DNA of 64,000 nt from Methylocystaceae bacterium (GCA_014190435.1 BJGJ01000002.1:26915-90914); one strand, 5' to 3'; positions 34,748-44,977 are shown, counted from the stretch's first letter. Notes: generated from the sequence alone by a model not told the origin. A program made the numbers and translations.

Positions 34748-35338
34748 ATGACGGATAAAAGTATTCTAATTGATGATTTGCGTCCAACCCAGCTGACGCT
34801 TGGTCTCGAGGATGTGGCCAGGCGCGCAAAAAAAATGGCGCTGCTAGGAGCAAGTGAATTAAATGTATTGCTTAAGAAAAAGTCCATACCTTATGTCGTT
34901 GGCCCCAAAAAAGAAATTTATATTGTTGATCACCACCACTTATGTAGAGCATTATGGACAATTGATAAAAAGAGGGCGTTGCTAGGTGAAGAATTAGCAG
35001 ATTGGTCAGATCTGGATAATAAGCAATTTTGGAAAAAAATGGATAGTAGTGGTTATTGTTGGGCAATAGACTCGCATGGGCATAGAAGGCCATATTCAGC
35101 AATACCAAAGCATATTAGGGAATTGACAGACAATGTTTGGCGCTCGCTGGCGCGTGCTGTAAGGGGGCGTGCCTTTACAAACCAAGATACGCCATTCCAG
35201 GAATTTATATGGGGCGACTATTTTAGAACATTTATGAGCGAGCGATTAATCAAGCAAGATTTTGAGCTAGCGCAAAAGGTGGCGACCAGTATTTCTCACC
35301 TCAAAGAGGCAGAGGATTTGCCTGGATTTAAGTTATGA
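34748..35338 (+). CDS. ParB-like (ParBc_2-type) protein
   Basis: LRPTQLTLGLEDVARRAKKM...IYIVDHHHLCRAL...WGDYFRTF. Confidence 0.75.
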   Translation: MTDKSILIDDLRPTQLTLGLEDVARRAKKMALLGASELNVLLKKKSIPYVVGPKKEIYIVDHHHLCRALWTIDKKRALLGEELADWSDLDNKQFWKKMDSSGYCWAIDSHGHRRPYSAIPKHIRELTDNVWRSLARAVRGRAFTNQDTPFQEFIWGDYFRTFMSERLIKQDFELAQKVATSISHLKEAEDLPGFKL

Positions 35339-35441
35339 ATATGGACAACTTTCTTCACACTATTCACTCAGGTAGCGATTTTCATATAATCTTAAATTTT
35401 AATTCATCGGGCGATCCGGAAAGCGTAATATCGATCTAAAT

Positions 35442-35723
35442 CTAGATCGCCCAGTTAGCTATATAAATTAGCTCGTGATTGTTCAGACTAACGCTTCTTT
35501 TCTTTTTTGCAGCGTAGCCGAACTGCGCCTGACAATCCGTAGTTATTTGGCTGACTACTTTTTCAAGGCAGTTTTGCACCTCGTCTGGATCTGGAATAGC
35601 ATAAGGGCACCATTTTTTTGCGTCATCTTCACAAGCTGACCGCTGAGCTACAGTGCCTTGCGCGTTGACGCTAGGCGAAGCAAATATAGATAATGTAGCA
35701 AAAATGACTGCTAATTTTTTCAT
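35442..35723 (-). CDS. Small secreted Cys-rich (GLG1-type repeat-like) protein
   Basis: Signal peptide; ACEDDAKKWCPYAIPDPDEVQNCLEKVVSQITTDCQAQF. Confidence 0.65.
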   Translation of the reverse strand: MKKLAVIFATLSIFASPSVNAQGTVAQRSACEDDAKKWCPYAIPDPDEVQNCLEKVVSQITTDCQAQFGYAAKKKRSVSLNNHELIYIANWAI

Positions 35724-36294
35724 GTGGCACTCTTCTCTAGTTTTAGGATCTCTAGTTAAGAGGCAGTTACATTAAGAAGATAAGCTGTTCAATAAATAGT
35801 TTGAATAAAATATCAAATTCCATAATTCAGCTATCTCGCGCAGTCTATTGTAATATCGACAAATTTTGGCTGGAGTGACTGTTTCTAAAGTGGCTCTTTT
35901 TTTATTGATCAGGCGGTTACGAAGCGCTTTTGCTATAGTATTGCGATAGGATCATTGTGGACTGAGATGGCGTTGGATAACTAAAGTGGTTTGTTCCTTC
36001 ATTTCTGGCGGATTTAAGATAGCGCGGCCCGTAGAAAATAATATTAAAACAGCGCCTAATGAGAGAAGTATAAAATTATTGATTAAAAAAGATTGTAGAT
36101 AAATTTCGATAAAAATTCTTGACCTTCACAAATTATAAAAGTGTTATCTTACTCTTATACAAGAATATTAGGGATGTAGATTGATGGATCTAGTTTTTAA
36201 AATTATAAATAAATAAAATAATAAGCTTTGCAATTAAGTTGCTATTTATCTCTCATTATGTAGGCACTTTAAATTTTTATTTTAATAAATCTAT

Positions 36295-37365
36295 TTAGCC
36301 TGTATGGGTGACTTTTTCTAGAACGACACTTGCGAGGCTGTGGGTTACTTTAAAGGGGTTAGATGATAGTCTTTCAGCAAATCGCGTAATAATATCACTT
36401 AATGTACATTTTGTATTTTCAGAATTATGAAGGACGTTGGTAATGACTGGCCCGGCGACAGCTTTTGCCATATTAGCCCATCGGTGACCGTAAGTTATCC
36501 GATCCTGCGTAATTTGATATTCATCCCAAAAAGGATCTGGGGCCTCAATAATATCTAAGCGCTCCAATTTCAGGTTGGCGAAGATGTTGCTCTTGCGGAA
36601 GGGATCTTCTATTTCGTCGAGTGATCTCACACCAATTGGCAAGCTTATCAATGAGAGTTCTATATCAGATAATAAGTCACAATTACGCAAATCAAGGAGC
36701 GTCAACCAAAACTCGTTCCAAAATGGCCCCCAGCCGCCAGCATCGTTGCGAGAGGCAATAAAAATAGTCATGAGTTTACCGCCACATTTGAGCTCATTCG
36801 AGCGGCATCTAAGAAACTGGGCCCAGTCTACAGCAAGTTGATGTGAGAATAATTTTTTTAAATTTGTATTTTTTGAACAGTCTATGAAAATATGATCATC
36901 GATGTTTCCAGGGGATACGCTCAGCCATTGAAGTGACCATGAATTCCACCCGATATCTACTGAATTTAATGGTAATATCGTTTCAAAGTATGAACGGCCG
37001 ACTGCAAAAGGAAAGATATTAGCGTGATTTTTAAGGTATGATTTTTCATTCTTTTCGATCATTTCGAATAATGATGAAAAATCGTTTGAGGGTAGGTCAG
37101 TATGGATAACGGAAATAGAATTTGGTTTTAGATCTCTTGATAAAATTGAATTAAGGGCGATGTTTATGGGTAATAGTGAATTCTTTCCTTGAGAAGATGC
37201 GTAGTCCGCAATTACGGCGGCTCTTGTCGTAAGGTTGATTGTATCTACTAAATTTTTCCAGAGAGAGATTAATCTTTCAATCCCTGCTTCTTGAAGCTCG
37301 GAATTTTTGTTATAGAAGCCGTTGCCTTGCATAGCGGGTTGATCAATTAAAGATGATCTAGGCAT
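36295..37365 (-). CDS. SABATH-type SAM-dependent carboxyl methyltransferase
   Basis: MQGNGFYNKNSELQ, IADYASSQGKNSLLPINIAL, IHTDLPSNDFSSLFEMI, FAVGRSYFETILPLNSVDIGWNSWSLQWLS pattern of the SABATH family. Confidence 0.75.
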   Translation of the reverse strand: MPRSSLIDQPAMQGNGFYNKNSELQEAGIERLISLWKNLVDTINLTTRAAVIADYASSQGKNSLLPINIALNSILSRDLKPNSISVIHTDLPSNDFSSLFEMIEKNEKSYLKNHANIFPFAVGRSYFETILPLNSVDIGWNSWSLQWLSVSPGNIDDHIFIDCSKNTNLKKLFSHQLAVDWAQFLRCRSNELKCGGKLMTIFIASRNDAGGWGPFWNEFWLTLLDLRNCDLLSDIELSLISLPIGVRSLDEIEDPFRKSNIFANLKLERLDIIEAPDPFWDEYQITQDRITYGHRWANMAKAVAGPVITNVLHNSENTKCTLSDIITRFAERLSSNPFKVTHSLASVVLEKVTHTG

Positions 37366-37692
37366 CAGATATCCAAATCGTTCAATTACTAGAATGATCA
37401 GATTATAAAAATATTTTTGCTAAATTAAAACATATAAATTTGTATTTTTCTGTTCGAGAGCAATATTTTTTGGCCAACAGAAGCTGAATAATAGAGGTTA
37501 AAAAACAGAATTATTTGAGGTGTCTAGACATTTTCCTATATCTAGCATTTGATGCAATGCTTACGAAGATCAGCCTTATTGAGCGCCGAGGAGGCGCGGC
37601 GACCCGTTTCGTATTTGATTGATTAAAGCCTATTTATTAAAAATTAACCAATCTATGAGAAAGTATGATTAACAAAAATATAAGGGTGAGTT

Positions 37693-37905
37693 ATGCGTAG
37701 ACAAAGTTACCAAATAATCAAAAATCCAAGAGTTACCGGAAATTTCTTGGTTAGCGCCGCAGCGATAGTAGGAATTCAGATAGTTGCAATTCTTTTTTCT
37801 GCGACGGTTTTAGCTAGGGCTGTCGATGTATCAAATCAGGGATCGGCAATAATTGAATTGACCCCGACCGCTCAAATGGTTGGCCTCAGAGCCGCTCTGA
37901 GATAG
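37693..37905 (+). CDS. Small hypothetical protein
   Basis: 70 aa with one TM/leader segment; no family recognised. Confidence 0.35.
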   Translation: MRRQSYQIIKNPRVTGNFLVSAAAIVGIQIVAILFSATVLARAVDVSNQGSAIIELTPTAQMVGLRAALR

Positions 37906-38183
37906 TTCCCTAGAAAACAGTCCTCTCGACGGTGGGGGGGGGTGTGGTAGGGCGGAAGTTTTTTTAGCCTCCCGTTTGAATATTACTAAGTTGTGAGAAA
38001 GCTTTCTATCATTAATTGTAATACTGTTATGCGCAGTCACTAATACTGATTTATTTCTAAGTTTCATGCACAATCTCAATATTTAATGAGAAGGTAAAAT
38101 TTCTCCCTAGCTCTCTTGGCCAAAGCTGAGCATAATAACTAAAATCGACAGGGTGATTTGTTGATTATCATAACTATTTTGTC

Positions 38184-38648
38184 TTGGAGAATGGAATGTT
38201 TTTTAAAAAATTTAATATAATTAAAATTTTCTTTGCACTTTTTGCTCTTATAACTTCAGCTAGTGCGTCTGAGGGCATTGGCGGTATTTGGAAGCGCGAT
38301 GGCGGCGACGGAGGAAAATTAGAATTTTTTGATTGTAAGGGAAAGTTGTGCGCGCGGGGAGTTGTCCCCCTTCCAGATGGGTCGCCGCCGCCACTGATTA
38401 TTAGGAATGCGTCAAAGATAGGCGAAAATAGCTGGAAGGGAGACTTATATAATCCTGAAGACGGCAAGATTTATGGAGGCAGGGTGGTGTTAAATTCACC
38501 GACAAAGCTTACACTTACAGGATGTTTAATGGAGTTTCTTTGTCAAAGCGAAGGCTTTGTTCGCATCTCGGGCGCGGTAAGCGGGAAGCCCAGTAAGCCT
38601 GACGAAAATACTAAACCAAATAAATCTGAGGCTTCGACCGAAGAATAA
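38184..38648 (+). CDS. DUF2147 domain secreted protein
   Basis: Signal peptide; GIGGIWKRDGGDGGKLEFFDCKGKLCARGVV...YNPEDGKIYGGRVVL. Confidence 0.75.
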   Translation: MENGMFFKKFNIIKIFFALFALITSASASEGIGGIWKRDGGDGGKLEFFDCKGKLCARGVVPLPDGSPPPLIIRNASKIGENSWKGDLYNPEDGKIYGGRVVLNSPTKLTLTGCLMEFLCQSEGFVRISGAVSGKPSKPDENTKPNKSEASTEE

Positions 38649-38688
38649 CTTTCAGCTCTTGTCAAAAATCATATCAGTCGTTTTGGAG

Positions 38689-38916
38689 TTATTTCTTTCC
38701 AGCTCCAATAGCAAAGCGTTTTTTGCAGGCAGAAGAAAGATTTTTCATGTGTGCTTTTAGGCATTTTTCTACCGCGACCGCGTCTGGAACGGCGTCATCA
38801 CATAAACGATAGGCATCCGGTTCGCAGGCATCCTTATCGCCTGGGGCACCTTGGGCATAGGACGAGGAAATAAAAGCTAGAGAGAAAAATATTGATAGGA
38901 TTAAGTATAGACGCAT
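38689..38916 (-). CDS. Small secreted Cys-rich (GLG1-type repeat-like) protein
   Basis: ACEPDAYRLCDDAVPDAVAVEKCLKAHMKNLSSACKKRF; resembles 35442..35723. Confidence 0.65.
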   Translation of the reverse strand: MRLYLILSIFFSLAFISSSYAQGAPGDKDACEPDAYRLCDDAVPDAVAVEKCLKAHMKNLSSACKKRFAIGAGKK

Positions 38917-39109
38917 TGGTTCACCTATTTAATTAATCAATTAGATTATTCTTTGATGATATTGTTGTAAATGTCAATGTATCAGCCTCTATAGCTCTAT
39001 CGTATTTGACCACTTTTATTGAGGCTAGATGATGCGTTGCAACCGGAGCCCTTTGAGGTGTCGCAAACCTAGACTCAAGGTGCCAATATTTTATAAAACG
39101 AGATAGGGT

Positions 39110-39802
39110 ATGATAAACAGTAGAATATTTTTGATGGTTAGCGTTGCATTGTTTTGTAATTCTATCCAATCCTACGCTGAGGAATTACCTCAGTGGCGCG
39201 ATGATTTTTTCTCTAGGGTGGAGATACTAGCGCTTCTGCAGACCCTTAACGTTCAATTATTATCAAGTAATAGCGCTACAGTTGTTTTGGAGAATTGGTG
39301 CGCAGATCATCATATGGCGTCATTATCCAAAATAACGGCTCGATTTGTCAATGATCAAGATAAGCCTGTTAGCGAAGAAACAAGAAAAAGACTGATTTTA
39401 GACTTTTCTGATAGGGTCAAATATCGACATGTTCAGCTTTCTTGTGGTTCTCATATTCTATCTGAAGCAGATAATTGGTATGTTCCATCAAGATTAACAG
39501 ATCAAATGAATAGAGCGCTAAATTCAAGCGATACACCATTTGGAAAAATTATTGCGCCTCTAGATCCTTATAGAAGGACGGTGGAGACAAAAATATATTG
39601 GTCTCCACTTGATAAGGGTTGGGAAAATGATATTGAGCAATCGAAGATAACGAGCCATAATAATAAAGCAATAAAGCTGCCAAAATATTTATTCATGCAC
39701 AGGGCGTTGGTGTCATCAAAGTCGGGTCTTCCAATATCCGAAGTTGTTGAAACATACACAAATGAGGCAATAAATTTTGATAATAAGTTAGTTTATCAAT
39801 AG
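39110..39802 (+). CDS. Secreted hypothetical protein, possibly chorismate-lyase-fold-like
   Basis: Signal peptide; VKYRHVQLSCGSHILSEADNWYVPSRLTDQMN...LFMHRALVSSKSGLPISEVVETY. Confidence 0.5.
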   Translation: MINSRIFLMVSVALFCNSIQSYAEELPQWRDDFFSRVEILALLQTLNVQLLSSNSATVVLENWCADHHMASLSKITARFVNDQDKPVSEETRKRLILDFSDRVKYRHVQLSCGSHILSEADNWYVPSRLTDQMNRALNSSDTPFGKIIAPLDPYRRTVETKIYWSPLDKGWENDIEQSKITSHNNKAIKLPKYLFMHRALVSSKSGLPISEVVETYTNEAINFDNKLVYQ

Positions 39803-39946
39803 AAATTTATATTTAACCTAGCTATAAATAATCAAATGTCGGCTGGCGTAAAATATAAAACGCGTGTGTCGAGATGAAATTATGTCCAAAAGAACAAACT
39901 CAATATAAAGCGTAGATTCAATTACCCATTTTTTCGGGAGCGGTTT

Positions 39947-40720
39947 ATGTCAGGTCAAGGCGTGTCAAGCTGGCTGCAAAAAGGTTATAATGAGATTAAG
40001 AAGTTGTTGGGTGTTGCGCTCTATTTTTGGGTGTTATTTACTTTATTTGCCTTTCACAAGGCTATCCTTAACCATGACCGAAATATTTTAATTCCTCTAG
40101 GAATTGCCCTTATCAATTCCAAGCTAATGGCCAAGGTAGTTTATCTCGGAGAGCACACACGCTTAAATCGACGATTTAATGACAAGCCGCTGATCTATAC
40201 GATTTTGTTTAAGTCACTCGTATTTGCAATTATTCTTTTTATTTTTCGAGTTTTAGAAGAGGTTCTTATCGGTCTTTGGGAGGGGCGTTCGTTGTTTGAT
40301 GCGCTAGCCCATGATCATCCTGCAATCAGTCAGGGTGGAGCGCCAATAGCGATTGCTATGGTATGCATTATAATGTTTGTCGCATTAATCCCATTTTTTG
40401 CTTATCGAGAAATTGAAGATGCTTTTGGATATGAGCTCATTAGAGATCTTCTCTTTAAAAAGAACTTATCTGACTTTAAGATTGAATTAAGTGAGCGGGG
40501 GGTAGGGCGTCAGCTTGGGGATGAAAAATTATCTACTATGACTGTTGTTAGCAAAAATATTGATCATTGGTATTACGAATCCATGGGCGATGTATGTGGA
40601 CCCTACACAATGTTGCAGTTTGTAGAATTAATACATAAAAATAAATTATCGGGAGATACTTTGGTTTGGAATGAATCAATGGGTCATAGCTGGCGTCAAT
40701 TAGGATCGATTCGAATTTAA
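39947..40720 (+). CDS. Membrane protein with C-terminal GYF_2-like domain
   Basis: Four TM segments; C-term HWYYESMGDVCGPYTMLQFVELIHKNKLSGDTLVWNESMGHSWRQL. Confidence 0.7.
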   Translation: MSGQGVSSWLQKGYNEIKKLLGVALYFWVLFTLFAFHKAILNHDRNILIPLGIALINSKLMAKVVYLGEHTRLNRRFNDKPLIYTILFKSLVFAIILFIFRVLEEVLIGLWEGRSLFDALAHDHPAISQGGAPIAIAMVCIIMFVALIPFFAYREIEDAFGYELIRDLLFKKNLSDFKIELSERGVGRQLGDEKLSTMTVVSKNIDHWYYESMGDVCGPYTMLQFVELIHKNKLSGDTLVWNESMGHSWRQLGSIRI

Positions 40721-41042
40721 TAAGCGGAGGTAATCGAGCAAGGCAATAAATAGTAAATGGACCCAGTTTATCGAAGGATATATAATAATTTTAATTTGAT
40801 GAAAATAAGTAATTGTAAGTTAGAGATCAATTTTGAACAATTTTAATTTAAATAATTCTTCCTGCTATATTATTGGGCTGATTAATTTGATTTAACTTTA
40901 TGACCGGCATTGCAAGCGATTGACGAAAGCGATAGAGGAGGTATGTCTGGATTTGATTGTGACAACCTGAGCTGAGTGTTGTTTCTAAGCAGGCGCAAGC
41001 TGTCGTAATCCTATCGAATTTTTAACGAGGGTCTTTTGAAAG

Positions 41043-41486
41043 ATGCAGATTAAACGCTATCTGGATAATTTTATTGTGATTCCTGTTTCCTTCGGGCTGG
41101 GTTTGGCGATCTCCGGGCATTATTTGCAAGGCTTAGCTGCGATTATAATTGGAGTTTTTGCTTATTTTAAGGGACAAGCTCGTGGGCTTGAGAAGCCATC
41201 AGATCCTGTTAGATCTGCGAATTTATCCTCTACGCATGAAATCGATGATTTTTTGAAGAGAAAGAATTCTGAAACCCATCAGGAAGAACCACCTCCTTTA
41301 GATAATTGGTATTATGCAAAGGACCAAGAGGTTGTAGGTCCGCTGTTGGAGAGCGAAATGTTATCGCTTATGAAAACGGAGGAGATAACCAAAGAAACGC
41401 TTGTCTTTAATGCGGCCTTGGGGGATGAATGGCGCGTTCTTGAGGATACACATTTTATCAAGAAAAATCATCATCGGGGCTATTAG
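41043..41486 (+). CDS. Membrane protein with C-terminal GYF_2-like domain
   Basis: N-term TM; C-term NWYYAKDQEVVGPLLESEMLSLMKTEEITKETLVFNAALGDEWRVL. Confidence 0.65.
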   Translation: MQIKRYLDNFIVIPVSFGLGLAISGHYLQGLAAIIIGVFAYFKGQARGLEKPSDPVRSANLSSTHEIDDFLKRKNSETHQEEPPPLDNWYYAKDQEVVGPLLESEMLSLMKTEEITKETLVFNAALGDEWRVLEDTHFIKKNHHRGY

Positions 41487-41686
41487 TGATACTTCCTCAT
41501 GTCTGTTTATAGAGATGAAAGTGAATAATTGTCGTAATCTTGATGGGGCTATAAAGTAGTAGGAGGGCAATAATTGCTGATACAAGAGGCCCGCAGTGCG
41601 TCCCTCAATTGATAGGATTATTAAAGGAAGTAGATAAATTTTATCTTTTCATATATTAAATACTCGTCTGGAGTTGGAGTTTTTCT

Positions 41687-42085
41687 ATGTCTAAAAGTAA
41701 ATATAAATTTCTGATCCTTATTTTCACCGCCCTAATGGCGCAAGTTCAGATTGCCCAATCAGAAGAGCCATTATTCAACGCAATTGACGCCCTTGTAGGC
41801 GTTCATGGGCGTGATGCCATCCTACATACAGAGCGCGCAATTAATCATGTGAAATTGGCGGTTAAAGCTGGAGAAGCAGGGCGCAATAATAGTTTACTAG
41901 TCCATTCGCGCGCAGCTCTTGCGGATATCAAGACGGCCAATAGGGATAATGATGATAATCCGCATGCTAAAGAAGCAATCAGCCATTTGACGAAAGCAAT
42001 TGTTGAGGGGCGTAAGTCACATAACTCTAAAGCATTAGCCCATGCCCGTGAAGCGCTTTCTCATCTTGAATCGGCAATACATTAG
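41687..42085 (+). CDS. SmbP-like small periplasmic metal-binding protein
   Basis: Signal peptide then repeated H-rich helices: HTERAINHVKLAVKAGEAGRNNSLLVHSRAALADIK...HAKEAISHLTKAIVEGRKSHNSKALAHAREALSHLESAIH. Confidence 0.7.
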   Translation: MSKSKYKFLILIFTALMAQVQIAQSEEPLFNAIDALVGVHGRDAILHTERAINHVKLAVKAGEAGRNNSLLVHSRAALADIKTANRDNDDNPHAKEAISHLTKAIVEGRKSHNSKALAHAREALSHLESAIH

Positions 42086-42309
42086 TTTTTTAATCTGTGT
42101 TAATTAACATAGAAAAAAATGATGAATTACTTCTGTCATCTTTAATTTGTTGCTTTGGCAATGTTAGGCCGAGCATTTTGTTTGCGCATATACTCGGTTC
42201 TTTTTCGTTTAGCGTGAATTTTCAGCCTAGAAGCTTTAAGGCAGACTATCCGTACAGACAGGAGGCGAGAGCCGCTCGTTCTATTTTCCTAAAAAGACCT
42301 GGGTTGATT

Positions 42310-42594
42310 TTATTGAAAATGAGCAGCGTCTTTTACACAGCTTTTAATAAAGCCAATCTTGGCTTTTCCTGTTATTTTTTTATCTACAGCAGCTGTTTCG
42401 CAATTACGTTGGGCCATTTCATTTTCACATTTTTTCATAAAGGAATTTATGCTGACGGGTTCGATTTTGTTGTTTATTGCTTGCGCAGCGCAGTCGGGGT
42501 TGGCTGGTGGAATAGGGTGGTCTTGGGCGGATGCTAAAGAGGCATGAGCTAAAAAAATTACTATAAAATATTTATCTTTCATTGATTTCTGCAT
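42310..42594 (-). CDS. PsiF-repeat-like secreted protein
   Basis: NCETAAVDKKITGKAKIGFIKSCVKDA repeat signature plus leader. Confidence 0.6.
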   Translation of the reverse strand: MQKSMKDKYFIVIFLAHASLASAQDHPIPPANPDCAAQAINNKIEPVSINSFMKKCENEMAQRNCETAAVDKKITGKAKIGFIKSCVKDAAHFQ

Positions 42595-42861
42595 AATTTA
42601 TATCTCCATAGCTTTGTTATTTTAAAATGCGGTTTTTTGCCCCGATTTATTTTATGATATAGTGTTTACTAATTTACCACGTTTCTTCAAGGGCTAAAAT
42701 AGCTGCAACTATAACTTTACTCAAAATAATTTAGTTTATGTAAATTCGAAATACAATATGATCCATAAAATTAGGGTCGGGCCTCTATTAGGGAGGTTGT
42801 GAAAATAGCTGTATCTAATTTTTAATTGATTAATCATTTTAACCAGAAAGAAGTTAGCAAC

Positions 42862-43194
42862 ATGAAGGCATATATTTATTTGTTGGTTGCAGTAATCTGT
42901 GAAGTTCTTGGCACCACAGCGTTGAAGGAGTCGGATGGCTTCAGCCGACTATGGCCTTCGATTATTGTTGGATTTGCGTATGCTGCTTCATTTTATCTAT
43001 TGTCTTTAACGTTAAAAACAATCCCTACAGCAATTAGTTATGCAATATGGTCAGGCGCAGGAACTGCGCTCATTAGTCTGATATCTTGGCTTTACTTAGG
43101 ACAGGCTCTGGATAAAGCGGCAATTGCAGGTATTTTTTTAATTGTGTCAGGCGTTTTGACAATTAATATGTTCTCAAAAATTGGCGTGCATTGA
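42862..43194 (+). CDS. Small multidrug resistance (EmrE/SMR) family transporter
   Basis: MKAYIYLLVAVICEVLGTTALKESDGFSRLWPS...AYAIWSGAGTALIS. Confidence 0.92.
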   Translation: MKAYIYLLVAVICEVLGTTALKESDGFSRLWPSIIVGFAYAASFYLLSLTLKTIPTAISYAIWSGAGTALISLISWLYLGQALDKAAIAGIFLIVSGVLTINMFSKIGVH

Positions 43195-43248
43195 ATTGAT
43201 TGATTGGAGAGACGTCAATTCTACTCAGTTGCTTTTCTAGTAATCGAC

Positions 43249-44823
43249 TTATGTTTCCTTTGGCTTGTTTAAATCTTCATCAGCAAGTCGCGCCGCCTCA
43301 GCTCCAGAGAGCATCGCGCCATTAAAGCCGTGTTCGCCTCCGAAAGCTGAGGCAAGATAGAGGCCTTTTATCGGGGTTAAGGGCGTCCTAGGGAAACCGG
43401 CAAATATGGGTTCTTCGGGAGGTAGGGCGGCGAAACCATAAACAGCGCCCTCGGGCGTATTAAGATAGCTGGACATTGAAAACGCATTTAATAACATTCT
43501 TGAACTTACAAGTTTTGAGAAACCAGGATACAAGCGGTCAAGCGAAGTTTGAATTGCATCAAGCCATTGTTCCCGCCTATCCATCGCAGCGTCTTTGGAC
43601 AAGTTTTTCCAATTTTCAAGGCAATCAAGTCCCAAAACACTGATGAGAATTGGCGGATTTTCCCAAAGACCAGAATCTACTGCGGTAAAATTAATAACAG
43701 CATGCACGGGTAATGATTTTTCTGGCATAGCGCTCATCGCTCGTATGCCATCGCCGTATTGATCGAAGCGTTGCATATCATTAGGCAAAATGATTGATGA
43801 AAAATTTGTTATGCCAACATTTGAGGGGCTAGCCGATAATCCAAAATTAGCAGAAAAGAGTGAAGTCGAAAGGGGTCGCGCACCAAAGGCTCTTTCCATT
43901 TTACTTCTTGCTGGTTCCTCCATCATCGTGGCGGCGAGGCTTGGCGCGCAATTGGCTAGCACAACTCTTGCGCACAGGCGCTCTTCATCGTCGCCTGTTC
44001 GTCGCGCTGAATGTCCAATAGCAGTTACTGCTCCCGCATCATTTGTTTCTATACGCGTTACTAGCCGGCCCATCTTTACGATGCCGCCTGATTTTGTAAT
44101 TGCTTTGGCGAGCTTTAGACTGAGCTGTCGCGAGCCGCCTTTGATATAAGCTCCGCCAGAGGCAATATATCCGCCTTGCGCTAAGGCGAAGAAAACCCAC
44201 CAAAGATTTTTTGGATTGTCTCCGTAGTAAGCAAGATTGGCTCCCAGGGCGCATTTCAGACCTTCTGCACCGGCAAATTCTCGCGTAAAAATATCATCTA
44301 AGGATTTTTGCCAATCCTGAGCAGCTGGTGCGACCTCCCACAGCCCGCGAGCAAGTTTTGCAAAAGAATTATCCTCGCGGGCTTGTTTTATGTTCCACAG
44401 CGAGTCGTGAATTTTTTCAACTTGCCCCAGAAAGTTTTTTATTGCGGAGCTTTTATCTGGGAAGCGGGTAGCTAGGGCGTCATGAGCTGCCGCAAAACCG
44501 CTCGGCAATTCAAATGGTTCCCCCAGGGGTCCGCCGCGAACTTCGTATAAAGGGCCCGTCGTTTGCCATTCTATCTCGTCTAAAATACCGATGCGACTAA
44601 GCAGTTCATGTTTTACATCGCGTGGATTGCGTGGATCAGATGTTTGATGGAGCGAGGCTTCAATAGGAAGGTCTCCAACTTTATACACAGAGGCGGCACC
44701 GCCAAGGCTAAAGTTACGCTCTAAAAGACAGACGCTAAATCCACTCTTTGCAAGGAGAGCGCCTGCGGTAAGCCCTCCGAGCCCAGAGCCGATAATAACA
44801 ACATCGAATTTTTTATCTGCCAT
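43249..44823 (-). CDS. Phytoene desaturase/retinol saturase-like FAD-dependent oxidoreductase
   Basis: KKFDVVIIGSGLGGLTAGALLAKSGFSVCLLERNFSLGGAAS; C-term GLYLASAFGGEHGFNGAMLSGAEAA. Confidence 0.85.
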   Translation of the reverse strand: MADKKFDVVIIGSGLGGLTAGALLAKSGFSVCLLERNFSLGGAASVYKVGDLPIEASLHQTSDPRNPRDVKHELLSRIGILDEIEWQTTGPLYEVRGGPLGEPFELPSGFAAAHDALATRFPDKSSAIKNFLGQVEKIHDSLWNIKQAREDNSFAKLARGLWEVAPAAQDWQKSLDDIFTREFAGAEGLKCALGANLAYYGDNPKNLWWVFFALAQGGYIASGGAYIKGGSRQLSLKLAKAITKSGGIVKMGRLVTRIETNDAGAVTAIGHSARRTGDDEERLCARVVLANCAPSLAATMMEEPARSKMERAFGARPLSTSLFSANFGLSASPSNVGITNFSSIILPNDMQRFDQYGDGIRAMSAMPEKSLPVHAVINFTAVDSGLWENPPILISVLGLDCLENWKNLSKDAAMDRREQWLDAIQTSLDRLYPGFSKLVSSRMLLNAFSMSSYLNTPEGAVYGFAALPPEEPIFAGFPRTPLTPIKGLYLASAFGGEHGFNGAMLSGAEAARLADEDLNKPKET

Positions 44824-44977
44824 TTGTCTGTCTTTTACGGCCTAACATCTTTTTACTCCTTCGCTATGAACTTTTGTTCACAGACCTTGGTTTGTGCAGA
44901 AGACTGGCTAAATTCCCTAAGACTTCTAATTATTAAATATGTCCTAATTATTTAGTGTCCAATGCCGGAGTATTTCG

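Noticed and set aside
40884-40897. TTAATTTGATTTAA as a third CtrA box
   Set aside because: Spacer is 6 nt, not 7, in very AT-rich DNA
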